DNA of 64,000 nucleotides from Lathyrus oleraceus (GCF_024323335.1 NC_066584.1:237627494-237691493), one strand, 5' to 3'; shown: positions 33,425 through 44,865, counted from the first letter of the stretch. Program-made: numbers and translations. Notes: generated from the sequence alone by a model not told the origin.

Positions 33425-34846
33425 TGATGTGAAAATAGCAAGTGTACTATTTTTCTCACTGTAGTAATAAAAGGGAAATTCCCCGTTTGTCGATCTCAAG
33501 GACTGCTTGACGATACAAAGTTTATAGATTGTTTCAATTAGACAAAAGTCTTTGGTTTTTTTGTGTTGTGGTGTAATTATACTACCAATTGCAAATAAAT
33601 AAAACAAGTAAAAAGGTTGAACGAGATACAAATGAGAGAAGATTGCTAGGGTTCGGTGAATGAAACTTCTTGTAACAGATATAATTTATGAAGGCGTAGA
33701 ACTATTCCTGTCAAATTAATTCCGGTCCTCAAGGGTATCTATTCCTAAGTCCTTAGTAATAGACCTTTGATTATGTAACCTAATTACTATGTCCATAAAC
33801 AATTAGGTTCATACTCAAGCATTCACATATCAAGAATTACCGGTCAGATAGAAAATCCCTAGTCCTAGGTTATTTTTACTATCCAAAGTTCTTATCCAGG
33901 TCAATGAATAATTGCTGTCCAACTTACACTATTCATAATAATCATAATTCGTTGGTCCGACGAATAACGCATAAAGAACGGCGATAAGAACAAATTAATG
34001 GAAAAGAAGAATTAAGCAATACTTTCATAAACATCAATACTGTCACATTCAGAATCAGGGTCACCCCCCTAGCAATGGGGGGTTTAGCTACTCATAATAA
34101 AAGTAAAAACAAAGATTAATATTGTTGTCATTACAGAATTTCGTGAGGAATCAATCTTCAATAGTCGGAAAACTCTTGAACATATGAATCCCTTGATCTT
34201 CCTTGAGTCTCCAGCTCTCAAAACGCGTATATTTTCTCTCCAAAATGTCCAACCCCCGGAAAATCGTGGTCTGACCTCTTAATAGCTATTCAGTTGGATT
34301 TTTCCTGAATTTGTGCTCCATACGCGTACTGCGCTGTCCCATACGCGTACTGCCTAGTAGGAAACGCGTATTGGACGTAACACAGCATCTGGTACGCGTA
34401 TTGCCCAGCCTGTTACGCGTATTGCCCAGCCTGTTACGCGTATTGCCCAGGCTGGTACGCGTATCACCAGAAGCTTGTATTTTGGCTGAATTTTCCTTCC
34501 CTCTGGTCATTCACGTATGGTACGCGTACTGGGAAGGTCCATACGCGTATCATGTAAGGTCATACGCGTATGGACAGCAGGTTCTCCAAAAAATGACTTT
34601 TTCTTCCGTTTTCTTGCTCGGGCTCGATTTCTCATCTGACGTTTGATCCCCTGAGCTTCCAAACTAGCTTTTTACCTGCTGACATACCAAAAAGTGTAAA
34701 ATATCCTCAAGAAACTCATCAGTAACAACACATTTAATATCATGGAATTGAGCTTATTTCTAACGAAAAATGCTTCAGTTTACACAGTTTACCTGATTTA
34801 TTTACGGTTAAATAGTGGAATGTCTAGCATAAATGGTGACTGATCA
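33425..34846 (-). repeat. 5' LTR of gypsy B
   Basis: Complete 1422 bp, TGATCAGTCACC to TTTTCACATCA on the minus strand. Contains nine exact TACGCGTA octamers (34321-34570); four of them (34393, 34414, 34435, 34456) are spaced exactly 21 bp within a tandem repeat. Short ORFs here are by-products of the repeats. Confidence 0.93.
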
Positions 34847-35012
34847 TTAGAGCATACCCAGCATTCACCATCTTCTGGCAAAGATTCTTATCTTTTATAG
34901 CACGCATGAAGTTTTGTACAATGTGTCTGATGCAATAGACATGGGTAGAAGGAGGATCATGCCATCCGTTGTCATGGTTGTTGTAGGCACTCTCAATGGA
35001 AGCATGTCTATC
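34847..35012. repeat. 166-bp target duplication, right copy
   Basis: Partner of 22980-23145. It abuts an intact LTR end (TGATCA/TTAGAG). Confidence 0.9.
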
Positions 35013-35547
35013 AGAAATCAAATAGAGATTGGCTTGTGGAGCCACATGCGCTCTGAGATGTCGAAGAAAGAAAGCCCATCCACCAGCTGTTTCACCTTCA
35101 ACAAGAGCAAAGGCAATGGGAAAGACATTGTTGTTGTCGTCTTGTGAAACCGCCATGAGCAAAGTACCCTTGTATTTTTCGTATAACCAAGTGCCATCAA
35201 TTTGAATAATAGGTTTGCAGAATGCGAAACCTTTGATGCACGGGTCAAATGCCCAAAAGAGACGGTGAAAGATTCTATTACCTGTAGCACAGGTTCCGTC
35301 TGGCATCATCGCTGGCAATGTCTCCATAATTGCCACAATTCTTGGGACGTATGTTTTTAGTGCCCATAAAAACCGTGGCAATTCCTTGTATGAATCCTCC
35401 CAGTTGCCGAAAACTTGTTCAACAACCTTTGTCCTCGCAATCCAGCCAAATGGTATCGGTGTTTCGAAAACAAAAACCACATAGCTCAGACTCGTATGTT
35501 TCACCGTTGTAGTGAACGTTGACACTGTATAATGATGAAGATGACAT
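34847..35547 (-). pseudogene. MULE B transposase, N-terminal part with internal deletion
   Basis: ATG 35547 (MSSSSLYSVNVHYNGE) matches the MULE A start. After NTDTI the gene jumps at about 35447-35451 to the sequence before WIARTKVVEQVFGNW, deleting about 920 bp relative to MULE A (15949-16870) and shifting the frame. Most of the PB1-like domain, the acidic linker and the MuDR DNA-binding domain are gone. The DDE core then starts normally (IQIDGTWLYEKYKG, LISDRHASIESAYNN). It runs to the gypsy B LTR at 34847, with 34847-35012 duplicated at 22980-23145. Confidence 0.85.
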
Positions 35548-36101
35548 TGTGCAGATGAATACTATTTTCTTACTGCAGACGAATGTGAGTGAAGTGTCTT
35601 AGATGTTGATAGTAAGACACTTAAATAGAGGAGTGAAGTGTCTCACATGCTAGCTAGTTCTAAGTGACGCGTCGCACATGCAAGCTACTCCAAAGTGACG
35701 TGTCACACATGCAAGTTACTCCTAAATGATGTGTCAACCATGCAAGCTACTAAGAAATGACATGTTCAGCATGCAAGAGAGATGACAACCACGTGTCAGA
35801 CATGCAGACACCTTGCCAAAGCATGCATTCAGACCTCGAAACCAAGCAATCAGACTAAGGTCTTGCATGCATGTCCCTATGGAGGCGCCAATTTGAATGG
35901 CGACCCCTCTTAAAGGTTGTACATGGTCACCAATTCAAGTGGAGACACCATGCAAGCATAAATTTTCATGCTCCCATCCATTTGCCTATAAATACATCCA
36001 CTCCATCAACACTTCTTCCACACCATCACTCTCACTACTTCTTCTACAATTTCATCTGCAACAACTTCTTGTAGTTTCATCTCCACCAACCCCCTGACAA
36101 A
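35548..36101. promoter_or_regulatory. Divergent promoter of MULE B
   Basis: Separates the transposase (leftward) and PMD gene (rightward). At 35635-35810 are five or so ~31-bp repeats with TGACGTGTC, TGACGCGTC or TGATGTGTC and CATGCAAGCTACT. A GGCGCC...AATTTGAATGG word at 35884-35905 repeats the terminal motif of the element. CCTATAAATACATCC at 35985-35999 is a good TATA box about 105 bp before the PMD ATG. Confidence 0.65.
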
Positions 36102-38323
36102 ATGTCTACCCTTACAATGGACGAATCACATGGAGGAACGGTTGCAAACATCGCAACATATGTAAGTTTTTTCTTTTGTTAACTTTTTATCTTTCATCTT
36201 TACCAACCCCCTTTTATTTTAACATACCAACTTATTCAAGTTTTTTGTTCTTTCTTTTATAGGATGTATCAAGGTTCCTAACTCGGGCCCACGAATATGT
36301 CCATATGGACCCGATGATTCAACCTTATGTTGAACTCGCCGATTTTGGTCATATAAGCAAGATTTTGTCTTGGTCCGTAGATAACAAATTCATTCTAGCT
36401 TTATGCGAAAGATGGAGACCAGAGACACACACATTTTGGTTCCCAACCGGTGAGTGTATTGTGACGTTAGAAGACGTCTACATGCTTTTGGGACTGCCCA
36501 TTGAAGGTAAGTATGTTAATGGTAAAATCAACTATGCGAATTCAATTTGCATGGATATCTTGGAGACTGATTTGTTAGATGATAACACAAGAGGTGAATG
36601 TATACTACTTTCACGCCTTAAGTCGTACTATAATAGTTTATACTTAGATGAGCATTCTACCGAAGATGATCGAATAATAAAAACTAGGTGTTATATTATG
36701 TTGTTAATTGACTCGTTTTTATTTCCCGAAGGTAGTGGTTCTAGCATGCATATCATATATTTACCTTTACTTAGACATGTAGATAGAATAGGAAGTTACG
36801 ATTGGGGATCTGCTTGTCTAGCCTATCTCTATAGCTCCTTGTGCAAAAACTCACACAAAGACACATCTACATTTTCTGGATGTGCTGTTTTACTACAAAC
36901 ATGGGGTTGGTCAAGACTACCGTCCCTAGCACCCGTCAACAACAACCCTTTCACATTTCCGTATGCACAAAAGTAAGTTGTTTAAATTGCTATATCTTTA
37001 CTTACTTCTTTAAAGATTATTATCTCTAACTAATATTTTTTTACTTTTTGGTGTGGATGGTTTGCATGTGGTATGAGTTATGACAGATGTCCAAGACACT
37101 GTATTACTCAGTACCGCAACCTGTTGGATCACCTTCGACCGACAGACGTAAGGAAAATAACTTAATTATTTCGTTATATTTTATTAACTTCTTCTACCTT
37201 GACTATAATCCAATCTTATTTTACATTTCAGTTCATTTGGCGTCCATACCTTAATTTGGATCATGACCATCAAGTCAACGCTGAAGACGCGGCCGAATGG
37301 ACTGCATGCACATTGATAATACGATTCACAACTGTGGAGATGCACAACAGTGATCGTGTGAAGCTGCAGTTCGGTATGCCCCAAAATATCCCAGATCCCC
37401 CAGCTAGCCTAGGAGAATGGCATCTGCGCAAAGTTAACGACCAATGGAACTTCAATCCATGGCAAAGCTTCGCAATATCAGAGTGTCGCAAATGGAAGCA
37501 CCGTCATGACCATGTCTTAACTGACGCAGTCATGCCAACTGAAGAAAAACCAAGTCGTACTTATATGGCTTGGTACAGATCGGTTGGTTTTCCATTCATC
37601 GCCGATGATATGTACTTGTATGACCCACGCCAGATGACTTACACACCTGACACCTCAACATCAAACCCCCAACAACAGTGTCAGACCGGATACACACAAC
37701 CCCCTGTCCGTCAAACGTTCAGTTCAACCAACACACAAACATACAACCAAAATATTCCATACACCCAACCCCAATACCAAGAGCATACCCCATACCACCA
37801 CCAACAAATTGACCATCAACCTGAGACTCAACATCGCTTCGCACCCACCCCATCACCCTACCAAAATCACCTAAGCCAGAACACCCAACGATCATTCAAC
37901 ACCAACCGCCCATCCTCCTACCGTAGCCAATAAGCCCAAACCTCACAAAACCAAAACATCCAACAACCTTATCTCTACCAAACACCCCAACAACCTTTCC
38001 AATCTTTCCTCGACACATCGTTCACACCCATGTCTCCCTTCAACCGTCCCGGTCGCCCATCAATGAGTCAACCACTTCCCAACTTCTCTGGCATGGGTCA
38101 TGAGCTTAGTTACGGCGGTACACCATCGATGCATACTGAAGACTATGCCGACTTGTCTGACTACCTCAACAGACCTTCTCCTGTAGTTGGTAGTGATGCT
38201 CTTGGCCCCTTAGATGCTCAAACACCGGTACCGAATCATCAACGTGGGTTAGGGCCACAGGTTAGGGTAGCTAGAGGATGTCGGACCGGAGGTCGGTTAG
38301 GTGATCCCGGTCATCACCATTAG
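36102..38323 (+). pseudogene. PMD (MAIN-like) gene of MULE B, multi-exon, one premature stop
   Basis: Exon 1 36102-36161 (MSTLTMDESHGG...), intron with GTAAGT and TTATAG, exon 2 36263-36972 holding the PMD core (HMDPMIQPYVELADFGHISK, ERWRPETHTFWFPTGE, TLEDVYMLLGLPIEG, CAVLLQTWGWSRLP), GTAAGT donor at 36973. Exon 3 ends at 37147 (CITQYRNLLDHLRPTD); its acceptor is not a clean AG. Exon 4 starts 37232 after TTTCAG (FIWRPYLNLD...), followed by a Pro/Gln/Thr/Tyr-rich tail. TAA at 37931-37933 interrupts it, but the same frame reopens to 38323 and ends in a GGR-rich, His-tipped stretch. PMD genes occur in host genomes and inside MULEs and gypsy elements; this one sits inside the MULE ends. Confidence 0.82.
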
Positions 38324-38399
38324 GTTTCTTTATGTAAACGACAAATTTTATTAATATCAATTGGTCCTATATCAAATTTATCTATCACGGATACCATTT

Positions 38400-38654
38400 A
38401 TAAAAAAAAATTCATTTTACACTAAGACTCCAATTGAATTGACGCCTCCTCTTAAGTCCTACACAGGGGCGTCAATTGGATTGGCTAGGGCACTTGCCCT
38501 AGCCAATCCAATTGGCGCCTCCATTCATTTTTTAAGAGGAGTCTCCAATTCAATTAGCGACTCCTCCTAAAAGTGGGGTAGTTTGAGATTTTTTTGAAAC
38601 CAGGGGTATTTTGGGAATTTCTTTAAAAAAGTGGATTATTTTTGTATAATATTC
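38400..38654. repeat. Right terminal region of MULE B
   Basis: Mirror of 21462-21735. Contains a perfect hairpin at 38480-38507: 13-bp arms ATTGGCTAGGGCA and TGCCCTAGCCAAT with a 2-base loop, flanked by GGCGCC/AATTGG words. Confidence 0.82.
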
Positions 38655-38663
38655 TATTAATTT

Positions 38664-38990
38664 CACTTTTGTTAAAATTATCCATAAATAATTATTAAAA
38701 GAAAGAAAAAGTAAAATGAAAATAATAAATAATTAACGATATTATAGATAAAAAAATATTATTTAAAAAGTAATAATAATATTTTTTTAAATATATGTAA
38801 AAAAGAAACATTTAAATAAGAACGGAGGAGGTAATACTTTCACACATCTACGAAGCATTAGCAAAATTAAATGAGATAGTTCATATAGAATAGAACAATG
38901 TAAGTTAATATTTTTTTTCTTTCTTATTTCCTCTTTGTTTTACAACTTATTTTTTAACACAAAACTATTGTTACTTTAATTTAAACATTA
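38664..38990. other. AT-rich flank of MULE B
   Basis: No gene or repeat recognised. Confidence 0.5.
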
Positions 38991-39144
38991 TGCACTGACA
39001 GTGTAAAATATTTTTACACCGTCAATCAATGAGACTCATGTATTCCGTCATATCACACTTTTATTTTTAAAATACTATTATGATTTGATAATATAAAATA
39101 TTTTGATTAAATGTCAATGTAATATTTCTTTACACGGCAGTGCA
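38991..39144. mobile_element. Small MITE-like element
   Basis: 154 bp bounded by inverted ends: TGCACTGACAGTGTAAA at left and TTTACACGGCAGTGCA at right, with a second internal TTTACACCGTCAATCAAT. Non-coding. The target duplication is not clear. Confidence 0.6.
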
Positions 39145-39492
39145 GTACCTTTAACCTCTATAACAATTATATTAAATTTTATACAATATAATTTATTTAA
39201 TTTTAAGCACGGTTTATTTATCACACTAAAAATATAATAATTAGTAACATAATGATTTATTCAACTTTTTTACGACAATTTCGATTTTATCAATTTATCA
39301 TTTTACATAATATTGATTCAATATTTTAATACAGGATATATAATTATCAATCCAACAATGGTAAAAGAAAAAAAATCATACCATTGTGTTTTTTTCTATG
39401 TCAAACATTATTTTATTACTTGCCTAATTTTTACTTACAGTGACTATATAGAAAATAATTGAATTTTAACCCTATTATATCGAATTATGTCT

Positions 39493-39950
39493 ACTACAAG
39501 AAAACTATGTATTAGCGTCGGTCAAAACTCCTCGCTAATTATTCAAAATCGACACTAATAGGAGTTAGCGTCGACTTAGCGTCAATCCAGGTGGCCCCCA
39601 CATTACAGAAGCGTTCAGTCGACGCTAGTATTCGCGTCGACTTTTCGAATTGCTAATTTGACGCTAAATTATGACACGTGGTTACATATGATTGGCTAGG
39701 CCTTCAACATATGTTTTACATGTCATCCCTTAGCATTGGTCTGAGGCCACGCTAGGATATTATTACACATCATAATATAGTGTTAAACTAAGGAGGCACT
39801 ACTTTATGCCACATATTTATATATGATTGGCTTGCCCACAACAAACATTTTTACGTGTCATTCCTTAGCGTTGGCCATAAGCAACACTAACATATTAAAC
39901 GTCATAATTTAGCTAGAAAACCCGGATGAGAGAGGAGAATTTACCTTGTG
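39493..39950 (+). mobile_element. CACTA (En/Spm)-like terminal fragment
   Basis: Begins TACTACAAGAAAACT, one base off the classic CACTACAAGAAAA end, followed by repeated subterminal words TTAGCGTCG, GCGTCGAC and their inverses to about 39640, and looser TTAGCGTTGG/CACGCTA copies to about 39930. No transposase and no second end are seen. Likely an old fragment or defective copy. Confidence 0.55.
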
Positions 39951-40414
39951 TGTCTAGTAGGCTCTACATGGAGATTAGTGGATTCTAAGTGATCATTAAT
40001 GTTTTTAACCTATATAACATGGTTATCAAAATAAGATATTCTAAAACTATCTTATTGAATAATTAATTGTCTGCTATTTTTACCTATACTTTTGCTCCTG
40101 TATTACATTTTCTATTCATAAAGTCTATGCATATATGCTGTAGTACTTCAAATATTTGGGATGAATCTATTAATAGTTTGGAGATAACTTCTATATCAAA
40201 TTACTTTTTTTAGTAAAGATCGGAGATAGAATGACAAAAAAGAGATGTCCAGATTGCTAACGGTATGCTTTCTGATAAAATGTATAAGTATTGTTTCAAG
40301 TCCTCATACACCGAAGAGATAAGGAGTTAGTTCCTAGTTAACCACTTTGAGCCTAGAATTAGGTGTTTCTTTCGGATCTAAAAATCCTTACGCTTAACCC
40401 GGGACGGTGTAGTG
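39951..40414. other. Non-coding flank of the Ogre-like solo LTR
   Basis: Nothing recognisable. It ends with TAGTG (40410-40414), the target duplication of the next element. It and 45166 onward were once contiguous. Confidence 0.55.
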
Positions 40415-42299
40415 TGTCACACCTCAAAATTTTCCCTCCTCTTCTTGGGACTAGCTTAGCATATTGCATTCCATATATTAGGGCATTAGGCATTTGCATA
40501 TTGCATATCATGTGAACATAAGAGGATCATCCTCCAAAGTCTTTTCCAGAAGATAAAGAGGTTAAGAGATTCAAGCCTGAGGGTTTCTTTAAATTGATCA
40601 TCAACCATCTGAGGGTTTGTGCTTCAATTAGGGTTTTCTTGATCCTTCAATGGTTTTATGCATTATCTTATTGCAAGGGTATATCACCATCATCATGATA
40701 CCATCCTCCTCAAGGGTTTCATGGCCTTCTCAAGTCCCTTTGGATTAGGGTTTTGACCTCTGGTCAACCCTAATAAGTGATATTCTTTCAACCAGGGTTT
40801 CATTTCTGAGCCATTTCCTCAAGTGGTGGAGGTTCAAGTTGATTAGGGCATATTCAGGTCATCTGAGGACCATACAAGTCAACTGAAAAGTCAACTGAGG
40901 GCTATGAGGTGAGGAGATGAGTTGAGACACCTCATTCATGTTCAAAAGAGGTACATTTGTTATTGCAAACATATATCTTGAAGATTTTTGAAGTCAAATC
41001 AAAAGTTTCCAAAAATGGAAAGTGACCTGTAATTGAAAGTTTCCAAAAATGGCAAGTTTTTGGTCCACATTCAACTTGACTTTCCAACATCAAAGAAGCT
41101 TCAAATGGATTTTTGGTGAACATGAAAGTTGAAGATCTTTCTCTCCTCTTTCCAAAAAGTCCAATATCATGAGCATCTGATAAAGGGTTGAGGAGTTATG
41201 AGCAAATCATTGCAAAGTATGCTTGGAACTTCAAAGTGACATAACTTTGGTTACAAAACTCCAAATTGAGCCACTCTTTTTGCAAATTGCTCCTTTTGAC
41301 CAATAGTTTTCAAATCCATCATTGCATTGCATGAAAAGAGTTCACATGATCATTGGCTTACACAAGTGTATTTTGGAGGGAAAATTGGCAATTTAAATTT
41401 GGTGAACTATACAAACAATTTGATCATTCCATGATGCTTATGAGATAATTTGAAGTGATTTTTAATCTTGCATGGGCACTGTTCACGTGCATTTTTGCCA
41501 TGCAAGGGTGCATTTGCCAATTTGGTCATACATCTCATATTTCATTAATTTTTCATTAGCCATGCTTAAACTTAATTTCAACATGATTAAGGAGGAGTAT
41601 ATAAGGCTAATCATAACAGAATTGGAGGAGATTACACATTCTAGATCTAGAAATTGGATTTCCCTCCAAATTTCCACTCAATCCAAATTTGAAAATTCTT
41701 CACATAACACATCCATTTTCTTGCATATCCGTGTTCATTGATCATCATTTAGTAGGAATCAAGGCCTGGATTGGTGGATTTGGTCAAGAATCATGCATGC
41801 TCAAAGCTTGAAGATGAAGATGGTGTTCTGAAATTAAGCAAGATCCAAGCCTTTTCAGCTGATAATTCGTGCATAAAGCTTCAATACACAAGTTGAGGAG
41901 AAGATCTGGACATTGCTAGAGCTTGAATCCACTGTTTCATCATTCTGTTCTTCAAGAAGATTGGATTTCGAATCTCATGATTCTTCATTTTATTGCCATG
42001 AATAGGTAGAACTTTCAATGCTGATGATGCTGATGCTTTTAGATTTTGATTTGGTTAAAAAATGAGTGAGATATGTGAACTTGAACTTTTGATGTGTATT
42101 ATGTTTCTGTTCGATTCGCACGATTCATTGAGAATTAGGCTTAGTGACTGGTAGATTCGTGCTCTACGAAGAAGGACGGTTCCAATGGTATATCACATGA
42201 TGAATTCTGGAAAAAAACTATTGTTGCGCCGCCGTGGCTTCATCGGGGAAGACGGTGGAAACCACCGCGTTCCACCGTCTGGTGCGTAAGGCTAGGGTT

Positions 42300-42580
42300 T
42301 TACTGTTGAAGCGCATGAACGTACCAAGCCCGTGTTCGATTCCTGCATGGAGCTTGTTTAATTAATTTCATTTGAAGCGCGCTTTGTACCTCACGAACCA
42401 GGGTTCGATACTTCGCTGGCATTTGTTTTATTGAAATTTTGCTATAGCGTTTCCTGTGACCTTGACGTCCTTGGTTCGATCCAACGCTTTGCATCTTTCC
42501 TTTTTTAATTGTTTTCAATTGGAGCGCCTTTGTTAACCATGCAGACCTGGGTTCAACACTGGCTTGAGGCATGTTCCATT
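42300..42580. repeat. Four diverged ~70-bp repeats with B-box-like cores
   Basis: Inside the solo LTR. Cores GTTCGATTCC (42334), GGTTCGATAC (42402), GGTTCGATCC (42473) and GGTTCAACAC (42550) recur at 68-77 bp with an AAGCGC/GAGCGC word upstream of most. They resemble the Pol III B box (GGTTCGANNCC). Confidence 0.6.
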
Positions 42581-44384
42581 TTCACATTTTTATTTCTTTC
42601 CATATTATTTTTCAACATTATTTCATTTTGTTCATGTAATTTCTAAAATTCATAACAAATAGAAAAATTGTCCAAATTGAATGCAACTTTTTTCCACATG
42701 ATTGTTGTGAGGTCTATCATTTTTTGATGTCATTTGCCTGATTTGATTGTGGCTGGAATTTTAAATGTGCTTGCTTATTTTAACATGATACAAAAATGAC
42801 ATGTTGTGCCAATTGTTTTGTGAAATGCTCATTGTTTGTCCAATTACCTTGAAACTTGACATGCTCATTCATAACATGAAACAAGATCTTTTGGCTTTTG
42901 TTTGGCATTTTTACCACATTCCATCTCTGTTTTGGACACATGAATATATGTTGTGACAATTTGTGTCACACATTTGGATGCTGCCTTTGTTCATTTTAAT
43001 ACACATGTCATTTGGTATCTTCTGGACCTAAATTTTTGCATGAGGCTTGTGTTTAACATGTTGATATCACATAAAAAATTTCATGATCATTGGATGCTTT
43101 TCTGTTTTAATATGGTTTTTCTTATTTGAATGTCCAATTGTGATCACCTTGTGTGCCTTTGCCTTATCTTGATGAATTGATGGCTTTGCCTTATGATTTG
43201 GCTTTGGTACTTTTTAGGACATGTTCTTGTTTGGTTAAATATGCCTCATCTGGAATATCAACTTCTGTTTTGGTTGTTTGCTTTGCCTTTGACCCTAGTC
43301 TTTGCACTAGTGGTTTGTACTTACCAATTGAGTTTTGTGTTTCAGGTACTTAGCACTAATGGTTGATGTGATCTCATTACTTGAGATGCAAGTTGCTTTG
43401 ATTAACTAATTATTATTGTGTTGTAGGTCCCTTGATGTGGTGAACTCACTTGAGTGATTGCATTCATGACTTGCATTGTGTACATATTGGAAATTTTCTC
43501 ACTGTTGTTGACTGTTTGATTTGTCTGAATACAATACTGACTGGTTAGCTTTTGTACAGGTACATTAGCCGCTTTTAGCTCTTGCTAGCTAGCTTTGCTC
43601 TGCTTTGGAGTGTGGTTGGTACACCACTGAGGTAGCTTAGCCTTATAACTCCATGTAGTCTGGAAGTCCTGCCACTTTTTTGGCAGGCGTTTTGGCTGAA
43701 GTCCTCCTTAAGAGGCAATGACTGTGTTTGTTTATATTTGTGCTAAAGACCTCCAAGTGAGGCATGTTACTTGTTAAGTCCTACTAAGTGAAGAGGCCAT
43801 TGGCAGATAGAAGGGACTAGCAATCAGTTCCCTGTTATTCGTTGAGTCGTTCATTATGCTCGCACTACGTGCTGATGCTCTTGAACCTAACCCAAGATCC
43901 TTGTTTATAGAGTCAGTCAAGTGGAGTAGGGTCCCTCATTCTGGATCCCTATGTTTTCATTGATTTGAAGCTCACCCAGGCCCGGGTTAAGAGCTATGAG
44001 GTCCAACCCTCATTACCTTTCATCTGCTCACCCTGACGGTCAATGTCAGTGGTTAAGAGCTTCATCATACCCTTCCAGTGTTGGCTTGTTTGTCGAGGTT
44101 GATATGACCCCTCTTGACTAAAGCCCAACCATTTGTCTGAGCCTCTTATTTGTATATAGAGTGTGATGTTTGCTTTGGACATGTTTATTTGTTGTTTGAA
44201 TTGACTTGCTGCCTGTGCGAGTTAGGTTCTGATTAGATACCTCAACCTAGGGCCATTGCGGATTGCATGACAACTATTAGGCTCGAGTCAGTCTCCCTTT
44301 TAGTTTGTTATTCCCCGGTCTCTGGTTAGGAGAGAGTTTCTCCCCTGTTAAGGGGAACTATGTCACCCTGATTCTCATACCAGA

Positions 44385-44865
44385 TGAGATACGTAGGCAG
44401 GAGATCGTGCGAGATCTCTCTGGGCAACCTTTTTCTTTTTTGTGTGTGTTTTGGTGACAGCTATTAGGCTTGAGTTCCAGACTCCCTATTAGTTTGTTGA
44501 TCTGATACCTTTTGCTTTGGTATTCGCTGGTTAGCGTGTGTTTGTTTGGAGTCGGATGTAAGTCCATCTATTGGCATTCTGTTTCCTGTTTGTTTTAAGG
44601 AGTTAGATATAAGTCCAGCTATTGGCATTCTGTTTTCTTGTTGAGTTTTTCTTTGGACGTCTCAGCGTCTCTTTTCAGTGTTTGTTTCGGCGTGCGTTAG
44701 CCAAACTACGAGTGTTCTGATTCTTTCTCTGGATAGAGAAGATACGTAGGCATAGGATGCGATATCCTATCGAGCATGTTTCCCGTTTCCCCGAACTACG
44801 TCGACTCTGATGTTTGTTTCTGACAAACTACGTAGGCCCAGGATGCGACATCCTGCCGAGTCCCC
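44385..44865. repeat. Three TACGTAGG-plus-hairpin modules
   Basis: Modules near 44389, 44743 and 44828 share ACGTAGGC followed by a short inverted repeat: GAGATC...GATCTC, AGGAT...ATCCT, CAGGAT...ATCCTG. Related words recur at 61261 and 61370 in the other Ogre-like LTR. Confidence 0.55.

Larger units (their letters stand above)
23146..34846 (-). mobile_element. Athila-like Ty3/gypsy element (gypsy B) nested in MULE B
   Basis: Complete order on the minus strand: 5' LTR 34846-33425, primer binding site 33418-33401, gag-protease 33274-31213, pol 31223-27843, palindrome array and TATA box 27680-27373, env-position ORF 27262-25938, 3' non-coding region with repeated polypurine-like motifs, 3' LTR 24535-23146. 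LTRs are nearly identical (a few substitutions and a small indel in ~1.39 kb by eye), so it is a young insertion. The outer end of the 3' LTR lacks 29 bp, and flanks share 166 bp rather than 5. Confidence 0.93.
21462..38654 (-). mobile_element. Mutator-like element MULE B, both ends present
   Basis: Flanked by a 9-bp target duplication TATTAATTT at 21453-21461 and 38655-38663, the usual length for Mutator elements. Ends are inverted: GAAATTTTTACAAAAATAAC at left, and the complement of GAATATTATACAAAAATAA at right, continuing into shared subterminal sequence. Gene plan: small ORF (plus, 21776-22045), transposase (minus, 35547 to 22165, split by gypsy B), PMD gene (plus, 36102-38323). Without gypsy B and the 166-bp duplication the element is about 5.3 kb. 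Each gene carries at least one disabling lesion. Confidence 0.88.

Noticed and set aside
42300..42580. Possible tRNA genes from GGTTCGANNCC cores
   Set aside because: I could not find A boxes or a cloverleaf around the cores; kept only as a B-box-like repeat.
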